Program-made: the position numbers and the translations under genes
NCBI RefSeq assembly: GCF_016909075.1
Contig: NZ_JAFBFC010000002.1
Span: forward strand, 496,001-560,000
Length of the DNA: 64,000 nt
From: Priestia iocasae
Lineage (GTDB): Bacteria > Bacillota > Bacilli > Bacillales > Bacillaceae_H
Direction of reading: 5' to 3'
Shown here: positions 1-7,552 of the stretch, piece by piece
Layout: each line of letters begins with the position of its first letter
Numbering within the stretch: the stretch's first letter is position 1
Notes under the pieces: generated by a model
What the model saw: the letters and a program-made list of their open reading frames with translations, nothing else
What the model was told of the DNA's origin: nothing
Databases searched by the model: none

Positions 1-118
1 TTAAAAAAGATAAATTTTCCAGAATATCTTTTTCAGCTTCGGACATTCTAAATAAGGAAGAAGGGAAACACGCAACTGAGTGATCAATTGTAGTGATTCA
101 AAAGCTTCATAAAAATGG

Positions 119-394
119 AATGAGGTGTCTACAGCAGGCATTTTTATCCGCAATAAAACTTTATAATGTACGTTACCTAATAAGGGGATGGTAATCATGA
201 ACAAAGTGAGAAAACATTAGGTAGACAACAATGTTCATTTATTACAGTGTAAATGAGGTGTTTGTCAAAGACCGCAGAACAATATTGTTCAAAAAATGAG
301 ATACTCACACTATTGCTTAAATGAGGTGTTTGTCAAGGACAGTTACCGAAGTATTCAAGCAAAAGTAAAAATGTAAATGAGGTGTTCCCTAAAC
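119..394 (+). repeat. Cluster of short direct repeats (AATGAGGTGT family)
   Basis: Four copies of a motif beginning AATGAGGTGT lie at about 119, 252, 320 and 376. The copies at 251-272 and 319-340 agree at 21 of 22 bases; the one at 375 shares the first 12, and the one at 119 shares 10. Each copy also opens a short reading frame starting Met-Arg-Cys (24, 23, 15 and 8 codons), and the second frame stops exactly where the third copy begins. Read on the other strand, the two best copies carry TTGACA. A perfect palindrome, GAACAATATTGTTC, lies at 277-290. I cannot name this element. The first 551 bases hold no other gene I would support. Confidence 0.6.
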
Positions 395-441
395 GTAATA
401 TAATGTTTTAGAAGCTCTCGACCAACCCTTCTTCGATCGGG

Positions 442-478
442 CAGGATGCATCATCGATTGCATCCTGTCTTTTCTTTT
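442..478 (+). terminator. Intrinsic terminator-like hairpin upstream of hit
   Basis: CAGGATGCA and TGCATCCTG form a 9-bp stem with an 8-base loop, followed by a T-rich tract on the plus strand only. No plus-strand gene precedes it. It would end any transcript coming from the repeat region or from the TATAAT at 399-404. Confidence 0.6.
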
Positions 479-551
479 GTCTTCTTTTCTTCCTATACCT
501 TTTATGTGGTAAAATAATGAATAAGAAATGAAAGTTGAAAGGATGAAGCAG

Positions 552-983
552 ATGAGTCATGTAGAAGAAAACTGTATCTTTTGTAAGATTATTCGCGGTG
601 AAATTCCAAGTGCAAAAGTATTCGAAAATGAGCACGTACTAGCTTTTCTAGATATTAGCCAAGTAACAAAAGGACATACACTTGTGATTCCGAAATTACA
701 TAAAAAGGACCTTTTTGAGTTAACTCCAGAAGTCGCAAGTAACTTATTTGAAGTAGTCCCTAAAATTGCAAATGCTATTAAAGAAGAATACAATCCTGTA
801 GGTCTCAACCTTCTTAACAATAACGGTGAAAAAGCTGGACAATCTGTGTTTCATTTTCATATGCATCTTATTCCTCGCTACGGTCAAGGAGATGGCTTTG
901 GTGCCGTTTGGAAAGAGCATACAAGTGAATACACACCTGAAAAACTACAAGAGATTGCAGCGGGTATTTCAAAGCATCTATAA
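552..983 (+). CDS. hit: HIT family protein (histidine-triad nucleotide hydrolase)
   Basis: 143-residue member of the histidine triad (HIT/PKCI) superfamily, small cytosolic nucleoside phosphoramidate hydrolases or nucleotidyl-binding proteins. The N-terminal ENCIFCKI is the usual zinc-side motif of this group, and the signature HFHMHLIP, with three histidines alternating with hydrophobics, sits near residue 100. The frame is open to 528, but the ATG at 552 is chosen because GAAAGG precedes it at good spacing and the product then begins like B. subtilis Hit (MHCAENCIF). It is followed by a strong terminator shared with the convergent acetyltransferase. In B. subtilis hit lies beside the ecs genes; those would be off the left edge. 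The physiological substrate is not known. Confidence 0.93.
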   Translation: MSHVEENCIFCKIIRGEIPSAKVFENEHVLAFLDISQVTKGHTLVIPKLHKKDLFELTPEVASNLFEVVPKIANAIKEEYNPVGLNLLNNNGEKAGQSVFHFHMHLIPRYGQGDGFGAVWKEHTSEYTPEKLQEIAAGISKHL

Positions 984-987
984 GTAT

Positions 988-1021
988 AAAAAAGAGTGAC
1001 AGAAACCTGTCACTCTTTTTT
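988..1021. terminator. Bidirectional terminator between hit and the GNAT gene
   Basis: AAAGAGTGACAG pairs with CTGTCACTCTTT around a 4-base loop, with A-run and T-run on either side, so it can serve both convergent genes. The stop codon of the acetyltransferase lies inside the stem. Confidence 0.9.
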
Positions 1022-1456
1022 CAGCAGCATGTCAATATGAGGAATGCCATCTTCTAAGTATTCCTTTGAAATTTGCTTGAACCCAAAAGACTCATAAAAA
1101 TCTTGAAGATAGCTCTGCGCTTGAATTTTCACCGTCGTTTCATTCAATTCTTCATGGAGAAACGCTAGCCCTCTACTTACTAACTCCTGTCCAAGTCCCG
1201 TCCGTCTGTACGAAGGATGAACAATAATTCGACCGAGTGATGCTTCACTGTAGCTAACGCCTTTTGGCAACACTCGTAAATAAGCCACAATCTCTTCTTT
1301 TTCTTTTTTAAATACGTGATAAGACGGAATATCCTTTCCATCCACTTCGTTATACGGACAATTTTGTTCAACGACAAACACATTGGTTCTCGCTTGTAAA
1401 ATTGCATAAAGCTCCCGTAATGTTAACTCATCGAACTGCTTTATGACCCAACTCAT
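1010..1456 (-). CDS. GNAT family N-acetyltransferase, ElaA type
   Basis: 148-residue single-domain GNAT protein. The order of motifs fits the ElaA-like branch: the N-terminal LYAILQARTNVFVVEQ with the following CPYNEVDGKD, then the acetyl-CoA pyrophosphate loop around residues 75-90 (LGRIIVHPSYRRTGLGQEL), and a C-terminal FYESFGFKQ strand-helix typical of the fold. The substrate of this branch is not established. The gene is monocistronic, convergent with hit, and ends inside their shared terminator. It has no signal peptide and should act in the cytosol. Its start has a GAGAAGAAAATG-type site of moderate strength; no better alternative is seen. Confidence 0.85.
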   Translation of the reverse strand: MSWVIKQFDELTLRELYAILQARTNVFVVEQNCPYNEVDGKDIPSYHVFKKEKEEIVAYLRVLPKGVSYSEASLGRIIVHPSYRRTGLGQELVSRGLAFLHEELNETTVKIQAQSYLQDFYESFGFKQISKEYLEDGIPHIDMLLKKE

Positions 1457-1656
1457 TTTCTTCTCCTTATTTCATTAAAGATAGGTTATGTAGACCATCA
1501 TAGCCGACTGTTTATTGTATGACAAGTTATGTAGATTCACTAGTGTAAATTTTTTAAAAATTAACACATTAAACAGAGGTTTCATGATAGGATAAGAATA
1601 TTCATTTTTCACTACGATATAAATTTTAATGGATTATTTGGAGGAGGTTTTTTGTA

Positions 1657-2742
1657 ATGAAAAGAGCTTATAATTTTAATGCTGGTCCATCTGCCCTTCC
1701 TTTACCTGTCTTACAAAAAGCACAGCAAGACATGATTGATTATAAAGGAACTGGGATGTCGATTATGGAGATGTCTCATCGCAGTAGCACGTTTGAAGAA
1801 GTATTAAATGGAGCAAAGGAAGATTTACGTTCCTTAATGAATATCCCAGATACTCACGAGGTTGTATTTCTTCAAGGCGGCGCTAGTCTTCAATTCTCGA
1901 TGATTCCTATGAACTTCTTAGGAACAAATCAAATTGGGGCGTACGTATTAACAGGTTCATGGTCTGAAAAAGCTCTAAAAGAAGCTCAAAAACTAGGACA
2001 AACAACGGTCATTGGTTCATCAAAAGAAAATAACTACCGCTCCATTCCAACTCAAAATGAACTTCATCTACCGCAACAAGATGTTGCTTATGTACATATT
2101 ACATCTAATAACACGATTTATGGCACACAGTGGCATCATTTTCCATCGTTTGGAGAAACGGATTTAATTGCCGATATGTCGAGTGACATTTTGTGTCGTA
2201 ATATTGACGTAAGCAAGTTTTCACTCATTTATGCAGGAGCTCAAAAAAACTTAGGACCTTCTGGTGTGACCGTTGCGATTGTTAAAAAAGATTTATTATC
2301 ACGCATTCCAGCAGGACTATCGACGATTCTCAACTATGAAACACATGTAAAAAATAATTCTCTCTATCACACACCACCTACCTTCTCTATTTATATGCTT
2401 TCACTTGTACTTGAGTGGGTAAAAGAGCAAGGTGGACTAGATGCCATTGAAAAACAAAATGAGAAAAAGGCATCCATGCTGTATGAATGCATGGATATGT
2501 ATGGAGACTTTTATACACCACATGCTGACAAAGATAGTCGCTCACTTATGAATGTGACCTTTACACTACCAGATAAAGATCGTACAACTTCTTTTTTACA
2601 ATTAGCAGAAGAAAAAGGATTTGTTGGTCTGAGCGGTCACCGATCTGTAGGAGGTTGTCGTGCGTCTATTTACAATGCTGTACCTATTGAGACCTGCGAA
2701 GCCCTCGTATCATTTATGGAAGCCTTTTATAAAGAACAATAA
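1657..2742 (+). CDS. serC: Phosphoserine aminotransferase
   Basis: 361-residue class V PLP aminotransferase that converts 3-phosphohydroxypyruvate and glutamate to O-phosphoserine in serine synthesis. The N-terminal YNFNAGPSALP is diagnostic of SerC, GTGMSIMEMSHRS follows, and the PLP lysine lies in YAGAQKNLGPSG near residue 197. The C-terminal LSGHRSVGGCRASIYNA is the usual phosphate/carboxylate-binding end. A very strong site, GGAGGAGG, sits 8 bases before the ATG. The 200 bases upstream hold no T-box or other leader I can recognise. It is followed at short distance by trpP, which has its own promoter, the same order as in B. subtilis. Length matches the family. Confidence 0.97.
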   Translation: MKRAYNFNAGPSALPLPVLQKAQQDMIDYKGTGMSIMEMSHRSSTFEEVLNGAKEDLRSLMNIPDTHEVVFLQGGASLQFSMIPMNFLGTNQIGAYVLTGSWSEKALKEAQKLGQTTVIGSSKENNYRSIPTQNELHLPQQDVAYVHITSNNTIYGTQWHHFPSFGETDLIADMSSDILCRNIDVSKFSLIYAGAQKNLGPSGVTVAIVKKDLLSRIPAGLSTILNYETHVKNNSLYHTPPTFSIYMLSLVLEWVKEQGGLDAIEKQNEKKASMLYECMDMYGDFYTPHADKDSRSLMNVTFTLPDKDRTTSFLQLAEEKGFVGLSGHRSVGGCRASIYNAVPIETCEALVSFMEAFYKEQ

Positions 2743-2781
2743 TTGACAGAAAATTAAAACTTTATCTTTTTATTAAGATTA

Positions 2782-2881
2782 TGTTATACTATGTATATGG
2801 ACCTATGCAATGGGCGTAGAGAGCACTGTTGGTAGGTTTATAAAAAATGAGTTTAGTATAGAAGAGGAGAGATGAGAAGTG
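2782..2881 (+). promoter_or_regulatory. trpP promoter and TRAP (MtrB) binding site over the ribosome binding site
   Basis: An extended -10 element, TG-T-TATACT, lies at 2782-2790. The leader then carries GAG, TAG, TAG, GAG, GAG, GAG at 2849, 2854, 2859, 2864, 2869 and 2874, each separated by exactly two bases, running straight through the Shine-Dalgarno into the GTG start; further TAG/GAG triplets lie at 2817, 2821 and 2833. TRAP, the tryptophan-activated 11-mer, binds G/UAG triplets with 2-3-base spacers, and B. subtilis trpP (yhaG) is known to be repressed this way. No mtrB gene is in this window. Confidence 0.85.
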
Positions 2882-3403
2882 AATACAAAAGTACTTGTGT
2901 CGTTATCATTGTTAGTAGGGATAGGAGCGGTATTACACACCATTGTTCCACCCCTTTTATTCGGAATGAAGCCTGATATGTTGCTAACGATGATGTTTTT
3001 AGGCATTATGTTGTTTCCTTCTGTAAAAAACATTGTACTACTTGGAATAACAACGGGTGTCATTTCTGCATTAACAACAGGATTCCCAGGTGGGCAAATT
3101 GCAAATATGATTGATAAACCAATCTCAGCATTTTTATTCTTTGGTTTATTTTTAGTCGTAAGAAAAGCCTTTAATTCTTCAACTATATCTGCTGCTGTGT
3201 TAACAGCAATCGGTACAGTCATCTCAGGTGTTATTTTCTTATCGGCTGCTTACTTTATCATTGGCCTTCCAGGTGGATTTGTTGCACTTGTAACAGGTGT
3301 AGTATTACCAACTGCTGTTGTTAACACAATTGTGATGGTTGTTGTGTATCCAATTGTACAAAATGTGTTAAAACGTACAAAAATTGCTTCTGAAGCTGCA
3401 TAA
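2879..3403 (+). CDS. trpP: Tryptophan transporter TrpP
   Basis: 174-residue integral membrane protein homologous to B. subtilis TrpP (YhaG), the tryptophan uptake permease of the ThiT/BioY-like S-component fold. Five or six hydrophobic segments are visible; the conserved stretch FGMKPDMLLTMMFLGIM follows the first helix, and GFPGGQIANMIDKPISAF lies mid-protein. The start is a GTG at 2879, set by GAGGAGAGATGA just upstream; that same sequence is the core of a TRAP site, so tryptophan-bound TRAP would block initiation. The gene is downstream of serC and closed by a strong terminator. It should bring tryptophan across the plasma membrane, possibly with the general ECF module, which is not encoded here. 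Confidence 0.93.
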   Translation: MNTKVLVSLSLLVGIGAVLHTIVPPLLFGMKPDMLLTMMFLGIMLFPSVKNIVLLGITTGVISALTTGFPGGQIANMIDKPISAFLFFGLFLVVRKAFNSSTISAAVLTAIGTVISGVIFLSAAYFIIGLPGGFVALVTGVVLPTAVVNTIVMVVVYPIVQNVLKRTKIASEAA

Positions 3404-3429
3404 ATGTAAACAAATCCCTTTACGGGAGC

Positions 3430-3462
3430 AAAAAAAGCCCGACTTCTCTCGGGCTTTTTCTT
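3430..3462. terminator. Terminator of trpP, also usable by the convergent small genes
   Basis: AAAAAGCCCGA and TCGGGCTTTTT form an 11-bp stem around a 6-base loop, flanked by A and T runs on both sides. Confidence 0.9.
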
Positions 3463-3474
3463 TACCATTTTGTT

Positions 3475-3546
3475 TTATCGGTTATTAAAAAAGGGCACCT
3501 GTTTTGAAAGATCTAAAGCAAGATGCACTTTATCATTTACGAACAT
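3475..3546 (-). CDS. Possible 23-residue peptide
   Basis: A 23-codon frame on the minus strand, ATG at 3546, preceded four bases away by AAGGAAGG, ending just before the shared terminator. The predicted peptide (MFVNDKVHLALDLSKQVPFF plus three residues) is mildly amphipathic with no membrane segment. I do not recognise it. It follows the 63-residue membrane protein gene on the same strand at about 40 bases, so they may share a transcript. Support is the ribosome binding site and position only. Confidence 0.3.
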   Translation of the reverse strand: MFVNDKVHLALDLSKQVPFFNNR

Positions 3547-3588
3547 AACACCTTCCTTTTAAAGTGTTTGATGTTTAGTTTTTTGATA

Positions 3589-3780
3589 CTAGGTTACATA
3601 ATATAATGTAAACGCTAATAAAAATAAAACCATTCCTGAAGCACCAAACGTCATTGCTCTCTTTTTTAACACATGCTTAGGTGGATAAGAGGCTGTTCTC
3701 TTTGAAGCAAGAAACAAATTAATAGTGGCAATAATTAGAAGAAAACTAATAACGAAAAGGCCAAAAATAACGCCTGTCAT
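3589..3780 (-). CDS. Small two-helix membrane protein of unknown function
   Basis: 63 residues with a hydrophobic N-terminal helix (residues 2-25), a basic middle segment (SKRTASYPPKHVLKKRA) and a second helix (residues 44-62). An excellent site, AAGGGGGGATGAGAAATG, decides the start. It sits between trpP and yhaH, transcribed away from yhaH. I do not recognise a family. The two-helix hairpin with a positive linker suggests a plasma-membrane protein with a cytosolic loop. Confidence 0.75.
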   Translation of the reverse strand: MTGVIFGLFVISFLLIIATINLFLASKRTASYPPKHVLKKRAMTFGASGMVLFLLAFTLYYVT

Positions 3781-3877
3781 TTCTCATCCCCCCTTCTAGT
3801 TTATTCATATGCACATCATGATGGATATATGTGCTGGTAAAGAGGAGATATTAATTGCTATATAGGGAGTGTTTTGA

Positions 3878-4273
3878 ATGAGTCGTATAAAATCTTTAAC
3901 ATTAGGAATATTGGTTGGTGGAACGGCAGCAGCTGTTGGGGCATTGTTATCTACCCCTTATTCTGGCATAGAGGTACGTAGAAAGTTAAAAGAACAAAAG
4001 CAACAATTTCAAGATGTATCTGTTGATCTTAACCAAAAAGCCTCAACTGTAAAAAAAGAATTTCAATCAGCACTTAAAGAAGGAAATACTATAGTAAAAA
4101 ATGTTGCAAAAGATGTATCCATCTCTCTCAATGAATGGAAACAAACTATTGCACCTAACCAACAATCTCTTCAACATCATTTGGAAGAGATTGAAAAATC
4201 ATTATCAAGCCTAGAGAAACACGTACAGACAACTCAATCTTATAACGAAGAGATACATAAAAAAGAAGGATAA
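3878..4273 (+). CDS. yhaH: YtxH-domain protein YhaH
   Basis: 131 residues: an N-terminal transmembrane segment rich in small residues (LTLGILVGGTAAAVGALLSTP, residues 6-27) with the PYSG.E.R turn typical of YtxH-like proteins, then a long charged, predicted coiled-coil tail. It is the neighbour of scoC in B. subtilis as here, where it is called YhaH. YtxH-family members are small membrane-anchored proteins linked to stress or sporulation, but a biochemical role is not known. TAGGGAGTG gives the ribosome binding site. It ends in its own terminator and so is probably monocistronic. Confidence 0.85.
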   Translation: MSRIKSLTLGILVGGTAAAVGALLSTPYSGIEVRRKLKEQKQQFQDVSVDLNQKASTVKKEFQSALKEGNTIVKNVAKDVSISLNEWKQTIAPNQQSLQHHLEEIEKSLSSLEKHVQTTQSYNEEIHKKEG

Positions 4274-4291
4274 TCACCTTCTTTTTTTAAA
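4257..4291 (+). terminator. Terminator after yhaH
   Basis: AAGAAGG and CCTTCTT form a short stem followed by seven Ts; the stop codon of yhaH lies in the loop. Confidence 0.75.
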
Positions 4292-4390
4292 ATTTAAATT
4301 TTTTGTAAAATTACATCTTTATAATTTTTTATTTTATTGGCATAATAGAAGATAATAAGAAAGATAGACAGCTAAAGTGGGTGGGAGAAA

Positions 4391-4990
4391 ATGAGGAATA
4401 CAAATGAACAGAATTTCGATTTAAAAGAAGCTCTTCTTTTCAGTCAGAGAATTGCTCAATTAAGCAAAGCATTATGGAAAACTGTAGAGAAAGATTGGCA
4501 GCAGTGGATTAAGCCCTATGATCTTAACATCAATGAACATCATATTTTATGGATTGCTTATCACCTAAACGGAGCTTCCATCTCCGAGATTGCAAAATTC
4601 GGTGTGATGCATGTATCAACAGCGTTTAACTTTTCAAAGAAACTTGAAGAGAGAGGTTTACTTCAATTTTCTAAAAAAGAAAGTGATAAACGTAATACAT
4701 ACATCCAACTAACAAAAGAAGGGGAAAACATCTTATTAGACTTAATGGAAAATTATGATCCTGAACAAAATTCAACGTTTAGTGGAGCTCTCCCTCTTCG
4801 TGATTTGTATGGGAAATTTCCTGAGTTTATTGAATTAATGTCCATTATTCGTAAAATTTATGGAGAAGATTTTATGGATATTTTTGAACGCTCTTTTCAT
4901 AATATTGAAGAAGAATTTGTTGAAAAAGATGGAAAGCTCATAAAGCGAGAAACCATAGCAACCGAGCAAGAAAAAATTGCTTCTAATTAA
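4391..4990 (+). CDS. scoC: Transition-state regulator ScoC (Hpr), MarR family
   Basis: 199-residue MarR-type winged-helix repressor matching B. subtilis Hpr/ScoC, which in the transition to stationary phase represses protease genes and other targets. The DNA-binding core spans about residues 50-115: [28 protein letters not shown] is the recognition helix region and [12 protein letters not shown] the wing. The long N-terminal helix ([30 protein letters not shown]) is the dimerisation region, and the C-terminal acidic tail is typical of ScoC rather than generic MarR. GTGGGAGAAA precedes the ATG. Order yhaH-scoC-yhaI-prsA agrees with B. subtilis. Confidence 0.94.
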   Translation: MRNTNEQNFDLKEALLFSQRIAQLSKALWKTVEKDWQQWIKPYDLNINEHHILWIAYHLNGASISEIAKFGVMHVSTAFNFSKKLEERGLLQFSKKESDKRNTYIQLTKEGENILLDLMENYDPEQNSTFSGALPLRDLYGKFPEFIELMSIIRKIYGEDFMDIFERSFHNIEEEFVEKDGKLIKRETIATEQEKIASN

Positions 4991-4995
4991 CCATT

Positions 4996-5340
4996 TTATT
5001 CTCTTATTCTCTCGATAATGGACACAAATTCATTCATTAACGGTAAATACATGCCTTCTTTCATTATTGCTTGGATCGTTTCATTAGGTGTCAATTTATG
5101 ATTAAGCATCCCAACAAACTGTGTAAGAAGCGGAGTGAAGTCAACAAATCCTTCCGCTTTTTGCTCATCATACACTTTGTTCAACTCTTCACATAGTCTG
5201 TATATTTCACTCGCCTCTTCTTTTGTAAGCTCTCGTTTAATCACTAATTCTACAAAAGGTCTACCTTGTAAGACTGCGCTTTCTGATAACAGTTCGATAT
5301 AGTACTCCAAACGATTGACGCGAGATTCTAGAGATTCCAT
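4996..5340 (-). CDS. yhaI: DUF1878 protein YhaI
   Basis: 114-residue soluble protein beginning MESLESRVNRLEYYIELL, as in the YhaI (DUF1878) family, all helical by inspection: an N-terminal coiled-coil-like helix, then FVELVIKRELTKEEASEIYRLCEELN and a C-terminal YLPLMNEFVSIIERIRE. Function is unknown. It lies convergent to scoC only five bases from its stop, with no terminator seen between them, so the two transcripts may overlap. Same gene order as B. subtilis. Confidence 0.88.
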   Translation of the reverse strand: MESLESRVNRLEYYIELLSESAVLQGRPFVELVIKRELTKEEASEIYRLCEELNKVYDEQKAEGFVDFTPLLTQFVGMLNHKLTPNETIQAIMKEGMYLPLMNEFVSIIERIRE

Positions 5341-5639
5341 AAACGTTTCTACTCCTTTAATATATATATACCTTTATTTTACATAATGATCTACATTCTT
5401 CTCAATCATGAACTGTGCTATAAGATGAAATGGATTTAATCGCTATCTATTTCATAAGATATTTGGTAATGTTATTATATGCATCCAAAGCAAAGGTGCT
5501 TTGTAGCAAATTAATAGGTCTCTCATCTTGTCCAAATCAATATGATTAAATAACTGCACTATTACATATAGCGTATTTGCTTATGCAAGATTTAGATATT
5601 ATTGATACAGAGATTTTTTAGGTTGGAGGAATGCCATAA

Positions 5640-5819
5640 ATGACTACATTTTTTATTCCATTTGCTGTATTTATTTTATTTTACATTAATACATTAACGA
5701 ATACATTATGTATCCAAAAAGAAATTCCTGAAGAGAAACAACCAAAGGTATTTCGGATCATCAACGTACTTATTACTATTTTACTTCTATCATCATACGT
5801 AGAAATTTTATTTACTTAA
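5640..5819 (+). CDS. Small membrane protein, 59 residues
   Basis: 59 codons from an ATG at 5640, preceded by TTGGAGGA nine bases upstream, and closed three bases before a strong terminator. Two hydrophobic helices (residues 3-20 and 38-58) flank a charged loop, IQKEIPEEKQPKVFR. The position between yhaI and the YjcZ-like genes corresponds to a place where B. subtilis also carries small unnamed genes, but I do not recognise the sequence. The 300 bases upstream (5341-5639) hold only promoter-like AT-rich sequence. Confidence 0.7.
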   Translation: MTTFFIPFAVFILFYINTLTNTLCIQKEIPEEKQPKVFRIINVLITILLLSSYVEILFT

Positions 5820-5821
5820 AT

Positions 5822-5855
5822 AAAAGGCACTTATCCACAAAGGATAGTGCCTTTT
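5822..5855 (+). terminator. Terminator after the 59-residue membrane gene
   Basis: AAAAGGCAC-TATCC pairs with GGATAGTGCCTTTT around a short A-rich loop, followed by Ts. Confidence 0.88.
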
Positions 5856-5921
5856 ATTTGTCTTTTTCTAGTCTCCTATGCGAGTACTGTCGTCATAGAA
5901 GGTTTGTCATTTATTCTAAAA

Positions 5922-6011
5922 TTAATAGAAACAAGAACAACCGATGATGATTAGTAAGATAAATAACACAACGATTAACGCAAAGTTGTTACCATACCAG
6001 CTTCCGCTCAT
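5922..6011 (-). CDS. YjcZ-family sporulation peptide, copy 1
   Basis: 29-residue peptide: a short Gly/Ser/Tyr-rich head (MSGSWYGNN) and a single hydrophobic helix (FALIVVLFILLIIIG) ending CSCFY. This head-plus-FALIVVLFILLII pattern is the YjcZ family of tiny sporulation membrane proteins; B. subtilis has the related YhzE in the same neighbourhood. GGAGGGGGACAA precedes the start. A very similar gene follows upstream on the same strand. Members are made in sporulating cells, with no defined activity. Confidence 0.85.
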   Translation of the reverse strand: MSGSWYGNNFALIVVLFILLIIIGCSCFY

Positions 6012-6060
6012 TTGTCCCCCTCCTTGCGTCATTAAAGATTATAGATGTCATTTTTGTTTA

Positions 6061-6147
6061 TCAATAGAAACAAGAACAACCTACAATAATTAATAAAATG
6101 AATAGTACAACTAGTAACGCAAAGCCACTTCCATAAGCTCCACCCAT
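6061..6147 (-). CDS. YjcZ-family sporulation peptide, copy 2
   Basis: 28-residue paralogue of the neighbouring gene: head MGGAYGSG, helix FALLVVLFILLIIVG and the same CSCFY tail, here ending in TGA instead of TAA. A strong AAGGGGGTGC site is upstream. The two genes are 49 bases apart, on one strand, and about 80% identical over the helix and tail, so they look like a tandem duplication. Probably one transcript starting in the 6148-6300 region, divergent from prsA. Confidence 0.85.
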   Translation of the reverse strand: MGGAYGSGFALLVVLFILLIIVGCSCFY

Positions 6148-6370
6148 AAGAGCACCCCCTTTGTGTACTAATACTCCATCTTATGCAAGGCTACTTAAAG
6201 GCGTCTAGGCGATTGTCTTAGATAGATGAAAATAATTTGAAGTGACCTTTTACTTTTGATATATTGCCTGTAGGTAATTATCTATTTCTCTAATATTCAA
6301 GGTTATGCTATAGTATATGGTATGGCTTGGGCACACTGAGAGTAAATATAATAATTGGGAGTGTTTATGT

Positions 6371-7243
6371 ATGAAAAAAAGCTTTATTGCACTAACAACA
6401 GCAGCAAGCATCGTTGCATTATCGGCATGTAACAGCGGTGCAAGTGGAGACAACTCAGAAGTGGTTGTTGAAACAAAAGCTGGGAACATCACAAAAGATG
6501 AGCTTTATGAAGCACTAAAAGATCGTGCGGGTGAACAAATCATTCGTGACTTAGTTGATGAAAAAGTACTAAGTGAAAAATATAAAGTAAGTGATAAAGA
6601 AGTGGAACAAGAGCTTGAAACACTAAAACAACAATACGGTGCCCAATTTGAAATGGCTATTCAGCAAAACGGTGAAGCCGAAATGAAACGTCTTTTAAAA
6701 ATTGACCTTCTTCGTGAAAAAGCTGCCACTGCAGATGTAAAAGTATCCGAAGAAGAATTAAAGAAAGCATATGAAGCAAAGAAACCAGAAGTAAAAGCGA
6801 GTCATATCTTAGTAAAAGATGAAAAAACAGCAAACGAAGTAAAAGCAAAGCTTGATGAGGGTGGAAACTTCGAAGAGCTAGCAAAAGAATACTCTGAAGA
6901 TCCAGGTTCTGGCGAGAACGGTGGAGATTTAGGGTTTTTCGGACCAGGTCAAATGGTTCCAGAATTTGAAGAAGCTGCTTATAAGCTAGAAAAAGATAAA
7001 ATTAGTGAGCCTGTTAAATCTCAGTTCGGTTATCACATTATTAAAGTAACAGATAAGAAAGAATTGGCATCATTTGATAAAATGAAACCAGAGCTTGAAA
7101 GAGAAATTAAGCGTTCTAAGCTAGGTGAAGATCCAACACAATTACAAAAAGCGATTGACAAAGAAATGAAAGATGCTTCTGTAAAAGTGAAAGACAAAGA
7201 CCTAGAAAAAGCGTTTGAACAAGATAAAAAAGAAGAAAAGTAA
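6371..7243 (+). CDS. prsA: Peptidyl-prolyl isomerase lipoprotein PrsA
   Basis: 290-residue extracytoplasmic foldase. A lipoprotein signal with lipobox LSAC places Cys20 as the lipidated residue, so the mature protein is anchored outside the plasma membrane. The parvulin (PpiC) domain spans about residues 135-225: [42 protein letters not shown] and FGYHIIKV are all present, flanked by SurA-like helical N- and C-terminal arms rich in Lys/Glu. The ATG at 6371 is chosen over the longer open frame because GGGAGTG sits seven bases before it and the signal peptide then starts properly. An extended -10 (TG-C-TATAGT) lies at 6306-6314. PrsA assists folding of exported proteins and penicillin-binding proteins. 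Confidence 0.96.
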   Translation: MKKSFIALTTAASIVALSACNSGASGDNSEVVVETKAGNITKDELYEALKDRAGEQIIRDLVDEKVLSEKYKVSDKEVEQELETLKQQYGAQFEMAIQQNGEAEMKRLLKIDLLREKAATADVKVSEEELKKAYEAKKPEVKASHILVKDEKTANEVKAKLDEGGNFEELAKEYSEDPGSGENGGDLGFFGPGQMVPEFEEAAYKLEKDKISEPVKSQFGYHIIKVTDKKELASFDKMKPELEREIKRSKLGEDPTQLQKAIDKEMKDASVKVKDKDLEKAFEQDKKEEK

Positions 7244-7245
7244 TC

Positions 7246-7281
7246 AAAAAGAAGCTGACGGCTGCCGTCAGCTTCTTTTTT
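7246..7281 (+). terminator. Terminator of prsA
   Basis: AAGAAGCTGACG and CGTCAGCTTCTT form a 12-bp stem with a 5-base loop, ending in a T-run; it can also stop yhaL transcription from the other side. Confidence 0.92.
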
Positions 7282-7284
7282 GAT

Positions 7285-7479
7285 TCATACAGATTTGCTG
7301 TTTTTCACAAACTCTCGACGTTCTTTTTCTTCTTTCATACGTTCAATATAGACTTGTCCCTCTTTTTCAATGAATGTATCATCAACCTCTTTTTCTTGCT
7401 GTGCTGTCCGAATAGCCATAAATCCACTAAAGAAAATACCAGCAACCACTAAATATAACCAAACAGGTAATGTAACCAT
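7285..7479 (-). CDS. yhaL: Sporulation protein YhaL
   Basis: 64 residues: one N-terminal membrane helix (VWLYLVVAGIFFSGFMAI) followed by a highly charged cytoplasmic tail (QQEKEVDDTFIEKEGQVYIERMKEEKERR). Size, architecture and position between prsA and yhaM match B. subtilis YhaL, a protein implicated in sporulation without a defined activity. GTGGGGGAGTTAG precedes the ATG. Likely transcribed after yhaM on the same strand (73-base gap without a terminator). Confidence 0.87.
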   Translation of the reverse strand: MVTLPVWLYLVVAGIFFSGFMAIRTAQQEKEVDDTFIEKEGQVYIERMKEEKERREFVKNSKSV

Positions 7480-7552
7480 CTAACTCCCCCACATATATCG
7501 TATTTACCATCACTATATGTATAAGAAGTTGTGTTTATGACAAGCTATCTCG

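Noticed and set aside
1-204. 67-codon minus-strand open frame at the left edge
   Set aside because: No ribosome binding site, no recognisable family, and it runs through one copy of the direct repeat; it does not resemble EcsA, which would be expected left of hit.
277-290. LexA (SOS) box in GAACAATATTGTTC
   Set aside because: Bacillus LexA sites have four bases between GAAC and GTTC; here there are six.
408-635. 75-codon minus-strand frame over the terminator and the hit start
   Set aside because: It covers a hairpin and the 5' end of a certain gene, has no ribosome binding site and is low-complexity Lys/Arg-rich at its end.
1457-1656. T-box or other riboswitch before serC
   Set aside because: No T-box sequence, specifier stem or terminator/antiterminator pair could be recognised.
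3607-3620. cre-like TGTAAACGCTAATA
   Set aside because: 13 of 14 to the consensus but inside the 3' end of a small coding region, far from any promoter; treated as chance.
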